Of a stretch of 23,215 bases of DNA, positions 15,039-21,673 are shown piece after piece. This DNA is from a virus. The DNA lies in IMG/VR virus record IMGVR_UViG_3300044627_002345, positions 1-23,215 of that record; one strand, 5' to 3'. Under the pieces are notes generated by a model. That model was not told the DNA's origin, did no database searches, and saw only the letters and a program-made list of their open reading frames with translations. The number at the start of each line of letters is the position of its first letter. Position 1 is the first letter of the stretch. Both the position numbers and the translations under genes were made by a program.

Positions 15039-15518
15039 ATGATAGCAACAAAATTATCAAGAGAGTTTTTAGAAGAGCAATTACTAAAGTTGACGCCAAA
15101 GAGATACAATCAATTTGTGTGGTGGAGAAGGTACGAAGTTAGACAGACCTTATCAGAAAAGTCTCCTTTGCATTCTAAAATAGTTAACGGTGATTACGAA
15201 CACTCTGATTATTACTATCAAGCGCAAATGGAAAATTATCTCTTAGAAGACAAGATCAAAGACATCAAGTACTTTGAAGATCAGTTAGAGCATAGAAGCT
15301 TATTCGGAGCCAGATGGAAGAGACTAATTGACGATTATGAAAAGGATGAGAAAGAAATAATAAGAAAGATGAAGAAGGACTTCAGAGCCACTTTTGGTAT
15401 AGCTGGTGATGAATTAGAGCTTATTATGGAAGACTTTGACGGTACGACTTTAGATTTATACACCCACGTAAAAGAGCTTACCAGAGAGCGCAGAATGAAA
15501 AACTTACAATTAATATGA
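15039..15518 (+). CDS. Hypothetical protein rich in charged and aromatic residues, 159 aa
   Basis: A soluble, mostly helical protein with many Glu, Lys, Arg, Tyr and Trp residues (e.g. FVWWRRYEVRQTL and a long charged helix about residues 68-120). No signal or membrane segment is seen. The ATG at 15039 is preferred over an in-frame ATG at 14979 that lies inside the upstream gene, because it follows that gene's stop by 5 nt and has the AAGTTATG context seen at other starts. It overlaps the next gene by 4 nt (ATGA). Family not recognised; probably a phage-specific protein acting with its downstream neighbour. Confidence 0.65.
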   Translation: MIATKLSREFLEEQLLKLTPKRYNQFVWWRRYEVRQTLSEKSPLHSKIVNGDYEHSDYYYQAQMENYLLEDKIKDIKYFEDQLEHRSLFGARWKRLIDDYEKDEKEIIRKMKKDFRATFGIAGDELELIMEDFDGTTLDLYTHVKELTRERRMKNLQLI

Positions 15519-16051
15519 AAATAGAATTCGCAGACAGTTTTTGGGAAAGCCTAAAAGCATTAAACAGAAGAGACAAGTGGTACAACAGACTTTGGAGAAC
15601 TGTTAGATACAAAATACCAAATTTTTTAAAGAATGTGTGGTACTTCAGATCAGAGCTTTACGATTTTGAATCTTGGGACTACAGATTCAATCTTAATCTA
15701 TTTCAAAAGTCTTTAGAAAGCACAGCCGATTATCTTGAAAACTATGGAATAGAAGATGACGAATCTCGCATGAAGAAGGTTGCTAAAATAAGAAGAGCAA
15801 TTGAGCTGCTTAAACACGATAAAGAAGCTAATTGGATAGAACAAGCAGAAGCTGAATTGGGTGAAATGAAAAATAACGGAGATCCAAGAGAGGATACACC
15901 TGAGGAATTTGCTCATAACAGAAAAATAATTAAAAGATCTCAAGAGCTTCAACAAAAAGAGTGGAAAGAATTGTGGAGAATTATCAAAGGCACCAGATAT
16001 AAAACTTACGAAGAGTGGGACGGTTCTGATATTCGTGGATGGTGGGATTAA
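15515..16051 (+). CDS. Hypothetical protein ending in SDIRGWWD, 178 aa
   Basis: A helical, Trp- and charge-rich soluble protein. Basic and aromatic helices at the start (RRDKWYNRLWRTVRYKIPNF, about 18-37) are followed by acidic helices and a conspicuous C-terminal YEEWDGSDIRGWWD. Its composition resembles the preceding gene's product, and the two overlap by ATGA, suggesting a co-translated pair that may form a complex. I have an impression of similar endings in phage proteins but can name no family. No catalytic motif is evident. Confidence 0.65.
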   Translation: MKIEFADSFWESLKALNRRDKWYNRLWRTVRYKIPNFLKNVWYFRSELYDFESWDYRFNLNLFQKSLESTADYLENYGIEDDESRMKKVAKIRRAIELLKHDKEANWIEQAEAELGEMKNNGDPREDTPEEFAHNRKIIKRSQELQQKEWKELWRIIKGTRYKTYEEWDGSDIRGWWD

Positions 16052-16062
16052 AATAAAAAAAT

Positions 16063-16320
16063 ATGCAATATATCAAACAAATTTTAACTGTGTTTAGCGT
16101 AGGATTAATTCTATTCACTATGTACACTCAGAACGATAAAATTACTGAGCTTAAAACTACAGTTGTAAAACAAGAAAAAGTTATTGACAGTTTACAAACA
16201 AAAGTATTTCAAGTGCAAACGTTGAACGGTCAATACGAACTAACGTTAGATCATTTAAAAGAAGTAAATCCAAAAGTTGCACAACAATTTCAAGATTATC
16301 TTTTAAGTGAAACAGAGTAG
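16063..16320 (+). CDS. Small membrane-anchored coiled-coil protein, 85 aa
   Basis: Residues about 5-22 (KQILTVFSVGLILFTMY) form a single hydrophobic helix, followed by a polar, probably coiled-coil region (NDKITELKTTVVKQEKVIDSLQTKVFQVQ) with heptad-like hydrophobic spacing. This is the layout of a type II anchored protein with an extracytoplasmic coiled coil, as in inner-membrane spanins, but no partner outer spanin or lysis gene is visible nearby, so I do not call it a spanin. It is the last gene before the long receptor leader. Confidence 0.6.
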   Translation: MQYIKQILTVFSVGLILFTMYTQNDKITELKTTVVKQEKVIDSLQTKVFQVQTLNGQYELTLDHLKEVNPKVAQQFQDYLLSETE

Positions 16321-16374
16321 ATTAACTTATTGTTAACGAAGTGTTAATATAATCCATAAAATATTTATCAAGGT

Positions 16375-16392
16375 AACGGAATTCTTTCCGTT
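16375..16392 (+). repeat. Perfect hairpin in receptor leader
   Basis: AACGGAA, loop TTCT, TTCCGTT: a 7-bp perfect stem starting about 8 nt after the promoter-like AATATTTA box. No U run follows, so it is not a terminator; it could stabilise the RNA 5' end or be part of a regulatory fold. Confidence 0.55.
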
Positions 16393-16488
16393 GTGTTACG
16401 ACAATATATGAATATACAATACAAAATAAATACGTATAATTCTCAATATCGATTGCAATTGCGATCTAACTTTTTATCAACATACAAG

Positions 16489-16520
16489 AACGCGGTGGTC
16501 CAAATGATCCCGCGTTTTTT
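16489..16520 (+). terminator. Terminator or attenuator before the receptor gene
   Basis: AACGCGG (16489-16495) pairs with CCGCGTT (16510-16516), with an inner GGTC/GATC extension across a single bulge and a CAAAT loop; a T run continues to 16520. It has all features of an intrinsic terminator, yet lies only 25 nt before the receptor ATG with no promoter between, which points to conditional readthrough. Confidence 0.8.
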
Positions 16521-16545
16521 ATTTTTTAACAAAAACAAAACAAAC

Positions 16546-19500
16546 ATGAAAAAAGCGATTTTATCGTTAGTTCTTTCTGCGTTTGCTTTGGTAGGATTCG
16601 GTCAAGTTACCTCATCCACCATTTCAGGCGTAGTCAAGAATGAAAAGCAGGAAGTGTTAGGTGGAACTACGGTTCACGCTGTTCACGTCCCAACAGGTAC
16701 TCAGTACAAGACAGTGACAAACAAAATGGGTGTGTACGTTTTACCTGCTGTAAGAGTAGGTGGTCCTTACACTATCCACGCAACTTTTGTAGGATACAAA
16801 ATGGGCGAAGTAAAAGAAGTTAGCACTCAATTAGGCGTTACTTCTAACGTAGATTTTTCTCTAATCGATGAGAAGACTGCTCTTAAAGAAGTAGTTGTAG
16901 TAGGAACCAGAAATAATCTTTTTTCTAAGGAAAAAACTGGAGCTGCTCAACAATTTTCTCGTAGAGAATTGCAATCTGTGCCAATCACAGGAGCTAGAAC
17001 TATCGATGGTATTACAAAGTATAATCCATTCGGTAACGGTAACTCATTCGGAGCACAAGATTCTCGTTTGAATAACTTCACTATTGACGGATCTCAATTT
17101 AATAACAACTTCGGTTTAGGATCTTCTGCTCAAGCGGGTGGTAGAACTGGAGCAAGCGCTATTTCATTGGATGCGATTGATCAATTACAAGTTAACGTTG
17201 CGCCTTTCGATATTCGTCAATCAGGATTTACTGGTGCAGGTATCAACGCTGTAACAAGATCAGGTACAAATGAAATTGAAGGATCAGTTTATCAAACGCA
17301 AAGAGACAATAGTTCTACTTACGTTGGTAACAATGCAAGAGGTACAAAAATTACTCCTGCTAAATTTGATGAAAAAGTGCAAGGTTTCCGTTTAGGCGCA
17401 CCAATTATTAAAAACAAATTATTTATTTTTGGTAACTATGAAGGTATTCAAAGAACTGAACCAGGCACAACTTGGACATCTACAGGTTCTCCATTACCAG
17501 GTTCACAAGTAAGTAGACCAACTTTCCAACAATTGACTGACCTTTCTAAATTTATGAAAGAGAAGTTTAATTATGAAACTGGTCCATTTGAAGGATATTC
17601 TAATACAAACACGTCTAATAAATTCTTAGTTCGTGTTGACTGGAATATTAACGCAAACAATAAATTGACTGCTCGTTATGTGTATCATAATTCTGAAGCG
17701 CAAATCAATATTTCAAATTCACAATCAGCCGGTTTCGGTAATAGAACACAGAACATCAATGCGATGAGTTTCCAAAATAGTGGTTATACTATTCAGGACA
17801 ACACTCGTTCAGCGGTATTGGAATTAAACTCTAAGATTTCAAATACGTTATACAATAACTTAATTGTATCGTATGATAAGCAAATTGAGAATAGAGGTTA
17901 TATGTCTCAAATGTTCCCAACGATTGACATCAAAGAAGGTTCAACTACGTTAACTTCTGTAGGATTCGATCCATTCACTCCAGGTAATAAGTTAGATTAT
18001 AATACTTTTAATGTAACTAACAATTTAACAAAATATGCTGGTAAGCATACTTTAGTTGGCGGTTTCAACTTTCAAAAGTATCAATCAAATAACTTATTCT
18101 TCCCTGCATCTAATGGTGTTTATATTTTCAATAGCTTAGCAGATTTCTACACCGCGGCTAATCAATCATTAGCAAATGGTGGTAAACCATCCGCATTTGC
18201 TCCAGCTCGTTTTCAGTTTAGATATTCTGCATTACCAGGAGCAATTGAACCAATGCAAACTTTAAAATCAAATAGATTAGACTTATACTTACAAGACGAG
18301 TACAATGCAACTAGAGATTTAAAATTGACTTTTGGTATTAGAGCAAACATTATTGATTTTGAAAATACTGCATTAGAAAATCCAGCAGTAACAGCAATGA
18401 CTTTTGCAAACGGTGAAAAATGGAATACGGGTGTAATGCCTAAGATGCAAGTATTATTTGAACCAAGATTAGGTTTCAACTACGACTTGAAAGGACAAAA
18501 GAAAACTCAATTTAGAGGTGGTACAGGTGTATTCACAGGTCGTCCTCCTTATGTATTCTTATCGAATCAAATCGGTAACAATGGAGTGTTAACTGGATTT
18601 ATTGACGTAAGCGGTACTGCAGCGGCACAATATGGTTTCACTGCTGACCCTAACAAGTACTTTATTCCATCGACTCCAACTTTGCCTTCAACATTTGATT
18701 TAGCATTAACAGATCCTAACTACAAATTTCCTCAAGTTTGGAAAACAAATTTGGCAATTGATCAAAAGTTACCATTCTTTGGATTAGTAGCAACAGCTGA
18801 ATATTTGTACAATAGAACATTGAATGCGGTTCATTACTACGAAGCTAACTTAAGAGCTCCAGTTGGAACTTTAGGCGGAGTGGATAACAGACCTCGTTTT
18901 GGTGGTACAGATGCTACAGTAAGAGTAAATAACAATGTGAGTAGAGCAGCAGTTCTTACAAGTAGAAACGGAGCTTATCACGAATCATTGACATTGAAAT
19001 TAGAGAAGCCTTATCAAAAAGGTTTATGGGGATCATTTGCTTGGACTACAGCTAACTCAAAAGACTTTATGAGTGCAGGTTCAATCGCTAGTGGTTCATG
19101 GCAGTCAGCGTTATCAGTTGCTGGTAACAACAATTTAGATTTGTCATTCGCAGACGCATTTGTTAAAAACAGATTCGTAGGTTTATTAGGTTACAGAATT
19201 GAATACGGTTCTAAATACGGCGGAGCTACTACAATCACTTTAGGTTACGTAGGTCAGCAAGGCAATCCATTCTCTTATATCGTAGCAGGCGACTTAAATG
19301 GTGATAGAGTAAATAATAATGATTTAATTTACGTTCCTAAAGAATGGAATGAAATTAGATTCGCGCCATTAACAGTTGGTACAAGAGTATATACAGAAGC
19401 AGAACAACAAGCTGCATTTTGGAATTTTGTAAACCAAGACGATTATTTAAAAACTCGTAATGGTAAATACGCAGAAAGAAATGGCGGTTTATTACCGTAC

Positions 19501-19824
19501 TTGCATAGATTTGACTTATCAGTAGCTCAAGACATTTTTGTTAAGATTGGTGGAAAGAGAAATGCTTTCCAAATCAGAGCAGATATCTTGAACTTTGGTA
19601 ATATGATTGATAATAAGTTTGGAGTATCTCAAAGAGCAACTGCTCCTCAAATCTTGAATTTTGTAAGCAGAGATGCTGTAACAAATGTTCCAACATTTAG
19701 ATTGGCAACTCAAAGATTGACTGATGGCTCTACTATTTTAGTAAGAGATTCTTATCAGTACAATTCATCAGTATTTGATGTATGGTCAGCACAATTAGGT
19801 ATTAGATACATTTTTGGTAGATAA
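16546..19824 (+). CDS. TonB-dependent outer-membrane receptor, Oar-like, with carboxypeptidase-regulatory-like domain
   Basis: The 1092-aa protein has a signal peptide (1-20, ending FGQ), a carboxypeptidase-regulatory-like domain (about 25-108; TISGVVKNEKQEVLGGTTV), a linker EVVVVGTR (115-122), a plug domain (about 130-250) and a long beta-barrel ending in LGIRYIFGR, an aromatic-rich BAM signal. DLNGDRVNNNDLIYVP near the end is typical of Oar-like receptors of Bacteroidetes. It would sit in the outer membrane and import or bind a large substrate using TonB energy; the ligand is unknown. I choose ATG 16546 because the frame extended to GTG 16393 crosses the terminator hairpin and lacks a signal peptide. 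The gene is bracketed by terminators. Codon choice looks like that of its neighbours, so a very recent transfer is not evident. Such a gene beside replication genes is highly unusual. Confidence 0.9.
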   Translation: MKKAILSLVLSAFALVGFGQVTSSTISGVVKNEKQEVLGGTTVHAVHVPTGTQYKTVTNKMGVYVLPAVRVGGPYTIHATFVGYKMGEVKEVSTQLGVTSNVDFSLIDEKTALKEVVVVGTRNNLFSKEKTGAAQQFSRRELQSVPITGARTIDGITKYNPFGNGNSFGAQDSRLNNFTIDGSQFNNNFGLGSSAQAGGRTGASAISLDAIDQLQVNVAPFDIRQSGFTGAGINAVTRSGTNEIEGSVYQTQRDNSSTYVGNNARGTKITPAKFDEKVQGFRLGAPIIKNKLFIFGNYEGIQRTEPGTTWTSTGSPLPGSQVSRPTFQQLTDLSKFMKEKFNYETGPFEGYSNTNTSNKFLVRVDWNINANNKLTARYVYHNSEAQINISNSQSAGFGNRTQNINAMSFQNSGYTIQDNTRSAVLELNSKISNTLYNNLIVSYDKQIENRGYMSQMFPTIDIKEGSTTLTSVGFDPFTPGNKLDYNTFNVTNNLTKYAGKHTLVGGFNFQKYQSNNLFFPASNGVYIFNSLADFYTAANQSLANGGKPSAFAPARFQFRYSALPGAIEPMQTLKSNRLDLYLQDEYNATRDLKLTFGIRANIIDFENTALENPAVTAMTFANGEKWNTGVMPKMQVLFEPRLGFNYDLKGQKKTQFRGGTGVFTGRPPYVFLSNQIGNNGVLTGFIDVSGTAAAQYGFTADPNKYFIPSTPTLPSTFDLALTDPNYKFPQVWKTNLAIDQKLPFFGLVATAEYLYNRTLNAVHYYEANLRAPVGTLGGVDNRPRFGGTDATVRVNNNVSRAAVLTSRNGAYHESLTLKLEKPYQKGLWGSFAWTTANSKDFMSAGSIASGSWQSALSVAGNNNLDLSFADAFVKNRFVGLLGYRIEYGSKYGGATTITLGYVGQQGNPFSYIVAGDLNGDRVNNNDLIYVPKEWNEIRFAPLTVGTRVYTEAEQQAAFWNFVNQDDYLKTRNGKYAERNGGLLPYLHRFDLSVAQDIFVKIGGKRNAFQIRADILNFGNMIDNKFGVSQRATAPQILNFVSRDAVTNVPTFRLATQRLTDGSTILVRDSYQYNSSVFDVWSAQLGIRYIFGR

Positions 19825-19848
19825 TAGCTTTAAAGCATAAATTTAAAG

Positions 19849-19877
19849 AGTGGAGGTCAAAAGCCTCCACTTTTTTT
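19849..19877 (+). terminator. Strong intrinsic terminator after the receptor gene
   Basis: AGTGGAGG (19849-19856), loop TCAAAAG, CCTCCACT (19864-19871): a perfect 8-bp stem followed by T residues to 19877. It lies 24 nt after the receptor stop. Confidence 0.92.
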
Positions 19878-19882
19878 GTGTC

Positions 19883-19890
19883 TATATTTA
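19883..19890 (+). promoter_or_regulatory. TATATTTA box before the secreted nuclease gene
   Basis: The box lies between the terminator T run (ends 19877) and the ATG at 19896. Only 18 nt separate terminator and start codon, so transcription of the next gene must begin here or read through; if this is the -7 element the mRNA is leaderless. Confidence 0.45.
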
Positions 19891-19895
19891 TATGC

Positions 19896-20531
19896 ATGAA
19901 ACAAACATTATTTTTTATCTGTTTACTATTCGCCTTAGCAGTAAACGGTCAGGACACGGTTAGAATTCACCATAAGGAGTTCACTACAGTTTACTCAAAA
20001 TCAAAGAAGTATCCAGTGCTTGTAGAGTGGTACGCGACTAAAGCAAAAATAGGATGCCCTACTCCATTAGCAAGAAAAGATCAATTCGCACCAGATCCTC
20101 AAATTAGAGCAGAATCGGATATAGCGAAAGATTATGTTGGTTCTGGAACAGATCGTGGCCACATGAGCCCTGCAGCTGATAATTTATGTTCAGGAGCAGA
20201 GGTACAGAAGGAATGTTTCTATTTTACTAATATGTCTCCCCAATATCACAGTTTAAACGCAGGAGATTGGAAATCACTTGAAACTTTGACTAGAAGTTTA
20301 GCAATGCAATACGATAGTGTACACGTATGGGCAGGTAATATAGGCGAAGCCAAAAAAATTGGTAGAGTTTCTGTTCCTACTATTTGTTGGAAAGTGATTT
20401 ACATTAAGAAGACTAAAGAGTACATGGCTTATATGTTTGACAATAATACAAGCAAGCCAGATGGCCTTAATAACAATAAGGTTACTTTGGAAGATATAGA
20501 GAAGTTAACTCACTTCAAATTTAAAGATTAA
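19896..20531 (+). CDS. Secreted DNA/RNA non-specific endonuclease (beta-beta-alpha-metal, NucA/Serratia type)
   Basis: A 211-aa protein with a signal peptide (MKQTLFFICLLFALAVNGQ, cleavage near residue 19) and the Endonuclease_NS motif DRGHMSPAADN (D86-R87-G88-H89; H89 is the general base). Downstream, FTNMSPQYHSLNAGDW supplies the magnesium-binding Asn (N121), followed by LE (E129), as in Serratia nuclease relatives. It would hydrolyse DNA and RNA in the periplasm or outside the cell. No immunity or inhibitor gene is obvious next to it, in keeping with export. ATG 19896 is chosen; a GTG at 19878 in frame abuts the terminator and would spoil the signal peptide. It could degrade incoming phage DNA or released host nucleic acid; the role is inference. 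Confidence 0.92.
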   Translation: MKQTLFFICLLFALAVNGQDTVRIHHKEFTTVYSKSKKYPVLVEWYATKAKIGCPTPLARKDQFAPDPQIRAESDIAKDYVGSGTDRGHMSPAADNLCSGAEVQKECFYFTNMSPQYHSLNAGDWKSLETLTRSLAMQYDSVHVWAGNIGEAKKIGRVSVPTICWKVIYIKKTKEYMAYMFDNNTSKPDGLNNNKVTLEDIEKLTHFKFKD

Positions 20532-20548
20532 AAATTCTGGAAAAAGGT

Positions 20549-20556
20549 TATATTAG
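20549..20556 (+). promoter_or_regulatory. TATATTAG box
   Basis: A variant of the recurring octamer ending 4 nt before the ATG at 20561, again predicting a leaderless or near-leaderless mRNA if functional. Confidence 0.3.
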
Positions 20557-20560
20557 TGAT

Positions 20561-20857
20561 ATGAAAAAGGAAGCAGAATTTCACATAGGAGATGGGCAAC
20601 ATTTGACCATGAAAACTACCTACACCGTTGAAATGAGAGATAAATTAAGATTAGTGACAGGAGAAGGTAAGGGAACAGATCTAGACATTAAGATTACCGC
20701 AGATTTTGAAAAGATACCAAAACAGTATCATTTATTATTCATGCAGATGATGTGTGTACGATATGGAGGTCTTGTAAACATTTATGATAACACTTCCCCT
20801 TTCGAAAAACCAAATACTTCAAAAAAGAAGTGGTATCAATTTTGGAAAAGTAATTAA
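20561..20857 (+). CDS. Hypothetical protein, 98 aa
   Basis: A small soluble protein with strand-like N-terminal segments (AEFHIGDGQHLTMKTTYTVEM, LRLVTGEG, DLDIKITADFEKI), a helix (PKQYHLLFMQMMCVRY) and a basic, aromatic tail KKKWYQFWKSN that could touch membrane or nucleic acid. No signal peptide. It lies between the secreted nuclease and thioredoxin, ending 11 nt before the latter, so it is probably co-transcribed with thioredoxin. Family not recognised. Confidence 0.6.
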   Translation: MKKEAEFHIGDGQHLTMKTTYTVEMRDKLRLVTGEGKGTDLDIKITADFEKIPKQYHLLFMQMMCVRYGGLVNIYDNTSPFEKPNTSKKKWYQFWKSN

Positions 20858-20868
20858 AAATTAACAAT

Positions 20869-21129
20869 ATGAAAAGAGTTTTATACTTCTCAACAGCATG
20901 GTGTGGGCCTTGTAAGATGTTCAAACCAGTAGTTCAACAGGTTTCCCAGGAGACAGGCATTCCAGTTACATATATAGACGCAGATCAAGATCAAGAGACT
21001 TCAAAAAAGTACAATATCAATTCTGTACCTACTATTGTAATTGTTGATGCTTCTGGCGGTATGTTATACAGAAACGCAGGCGTAATGCCAAAGGGACAAT
21101 TGTCGCAATTATTAAGAACAATAGGATAA
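20869..21129 (+). CDS. Thioredoxin
   Basis: A short (86 aa) cytoplasmic thioredoxin with the active site WCGPC (W11, C12, C15) and the cis-proline in NSVPTIV (P54), followed by the usual beta-hairpin (IVIVDASGGMLYRNAG) and C-terminal helix. It lacks the first strand and helix of the ~105-aa bacterial protein, as do T4-type and other minimal phage thioredoxins. It has no signal peptide, unlike the nuclease upstream. The likely client is the phage class II reductase, whose C-terminal CAGGAC pair needs a dithiol donor. As with T7, a polymerase processivity role is conceivable but this phage's polymerase shows no obvious thioredoxin-binding insert. Confidence 0.92.
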   Translation: MKRVLYFSTAWCGPCKMFKPVVQQVSQETGIPVTYIDADQDQETSKKYNINSVPTIVIVDASGGMLYRNAGVMPKGQLSQLLRTIG

Positions 21130-21134
21130 CACCA

Positions 21135-21142
21135 CATATTTA
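21135..21142 (+). promoter_or_regulatory. CATATTTA box after thioredoxin
   Basis: Promoter-like octamer located 5 nt before the long hairpin at 21148-21183. If active, the hairpin would form the very 5' end of the transcript. Confidence 0.35.
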
Positions 21143-21147
21143 TTCAC

Positions 21148-21183
21148 AAATGGTTTTGAAGCAGTTTCGCTTTAAAGCCATTT
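21148..21183 (+). promoter_or_regulatory. 15-bp hairpin abutting a start codon
   Basis: AAATGGTTTTGAAGC (21148-21162), loop AGTTTC, and GCTTTAAAGCCATTT (21169-21183) pair completely with two G-U wobbles. The ATG of the next gene begins 1 nt later, at 21185. It may act as a terminator for thioredoxin (short U run), as a 5' stabiliser, or as a block on translation. Confidence 0.75.
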
Positions 21184-21184
21184 T

Positions 21185-21670
21185 ATGCGATATACACTAC
21201 TACTATTATTATTAAGTCCGCTGTTTGTTCTATCCCAAGACGCAAATAGTAAAGTTTCGGTAAACACTGTTAAAAACAGCGTAAGAATGGGCCCAATGAC
21301 TGGGAATGCTAATCTTACGATGGGTGTTAAAAATATAATTCAAGAGGTTTTACAAGACAAAGGTTATTCACTAGTTAACAAAGAAGAAGCTGATCTTTTT
21401 GTTGAAGTGGAGATTGTATACATGGACCAGCAAAAAACTGCTACAAATGTATCCATATTCCACAAAGACGAAAATACTGTGGTTATTAGAATGCTTGGTA
21501 AGTTAATAAACAAATCCGGCAAAGTTGTTAAAAAGGAGTTGGTAACTGACGAATCCTCTGAAATATCCACATCAACATTATTGATTTCAGAGAATGGAGA
21601 GTTTAACTCAACCGTTATGAGGAACGCGCTAAAAAAGACATGCGTTCAGGTTGTGAATAAACTACTCTAA
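21185..21670 (+). CDS. Secreted protein of unknown function, 161 aa
   Basis: A signal peptide is clear (MRYTLLLLLLSPLFVLSQ, cleaved near residue 18). The mature protein has the pattern MTGNANLTMGVKNIIQEVLQDKGYSLVNKEEADLFVEVEIVYMDQ, a helix followed by a strand, reminiscent of periplasmic domains that assemble around outer-membrane systems (CsgG- or DUF4136-like); the resemblance is weak. A second strand pair (TVVIRMLGKLINKSGKVVKKELVTDES) and a C-terminal helix follow. It ends 3 nt before the next secreted protein gene, so the two likely form one unit. Its start codon is masked by the hairpin just upstream. Confidence 0.65.
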   Translation: MRYTLLLLLLSPLFVLSQDANSKVSVNTVKNSVRMGPMTGNANLTMGVKNIIQEVLQDKGYSLVNKEEADLFVEVEIVYMDQQKTATNVSIFHKDENTVVIRMLGKLINKSGKVVKKELVTDESSEISTSTLLISENGEFNSTVMRNALKKTCVQVVNKLL

Positions 21671-21673
21671 ACT

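Larger units (their letters stand above)
16321..16545 (+). promoter_or_regulatory. Structured 225-bp leader of the TonB-dependent receptor gene
   Basis: No gene is supported here. In order it holds an AATATTTA box (16360-16367), a perfect 7-bp hairpin AACGGAA/TTCCGTT with a 4-nt loop (16375-16392), a 16-bp near-palindrome GATTGCAATTGCGATC (16451-16466) and a terminator-like hairpin (16489-16520). The ATG at 16546 follows an A-rich stretch of Bacteroidetes type with no promoter box, so transcription must enter through the hairpin. Confidence 0.6.

Noticed and set aside
16063-16320. Inner-membrane spanin (Rz-like)
   Set aside because: The anchor plus coiled coil fits, but there is no overlapping lipoprotein partner and no endolysin or holin beside it.
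16393-16545. Upstream GTG start for the receptor gene
   Set aside because: The 51 extra codons run through the terminator hairpin and would bury the clear signal peptide starting at ATG 16546.
16321-16545. Cobalamin riboswitch in the receptor leader
   Set aside because: No B12-box-like sequence is visible and the hairpins do not match the known architecture.
19878-19895. Upstream GTG start for the nuclease gene
   Set aside because: It abuts the receptor terminator T run and would place six extra residues before a well-formed signal peptide.
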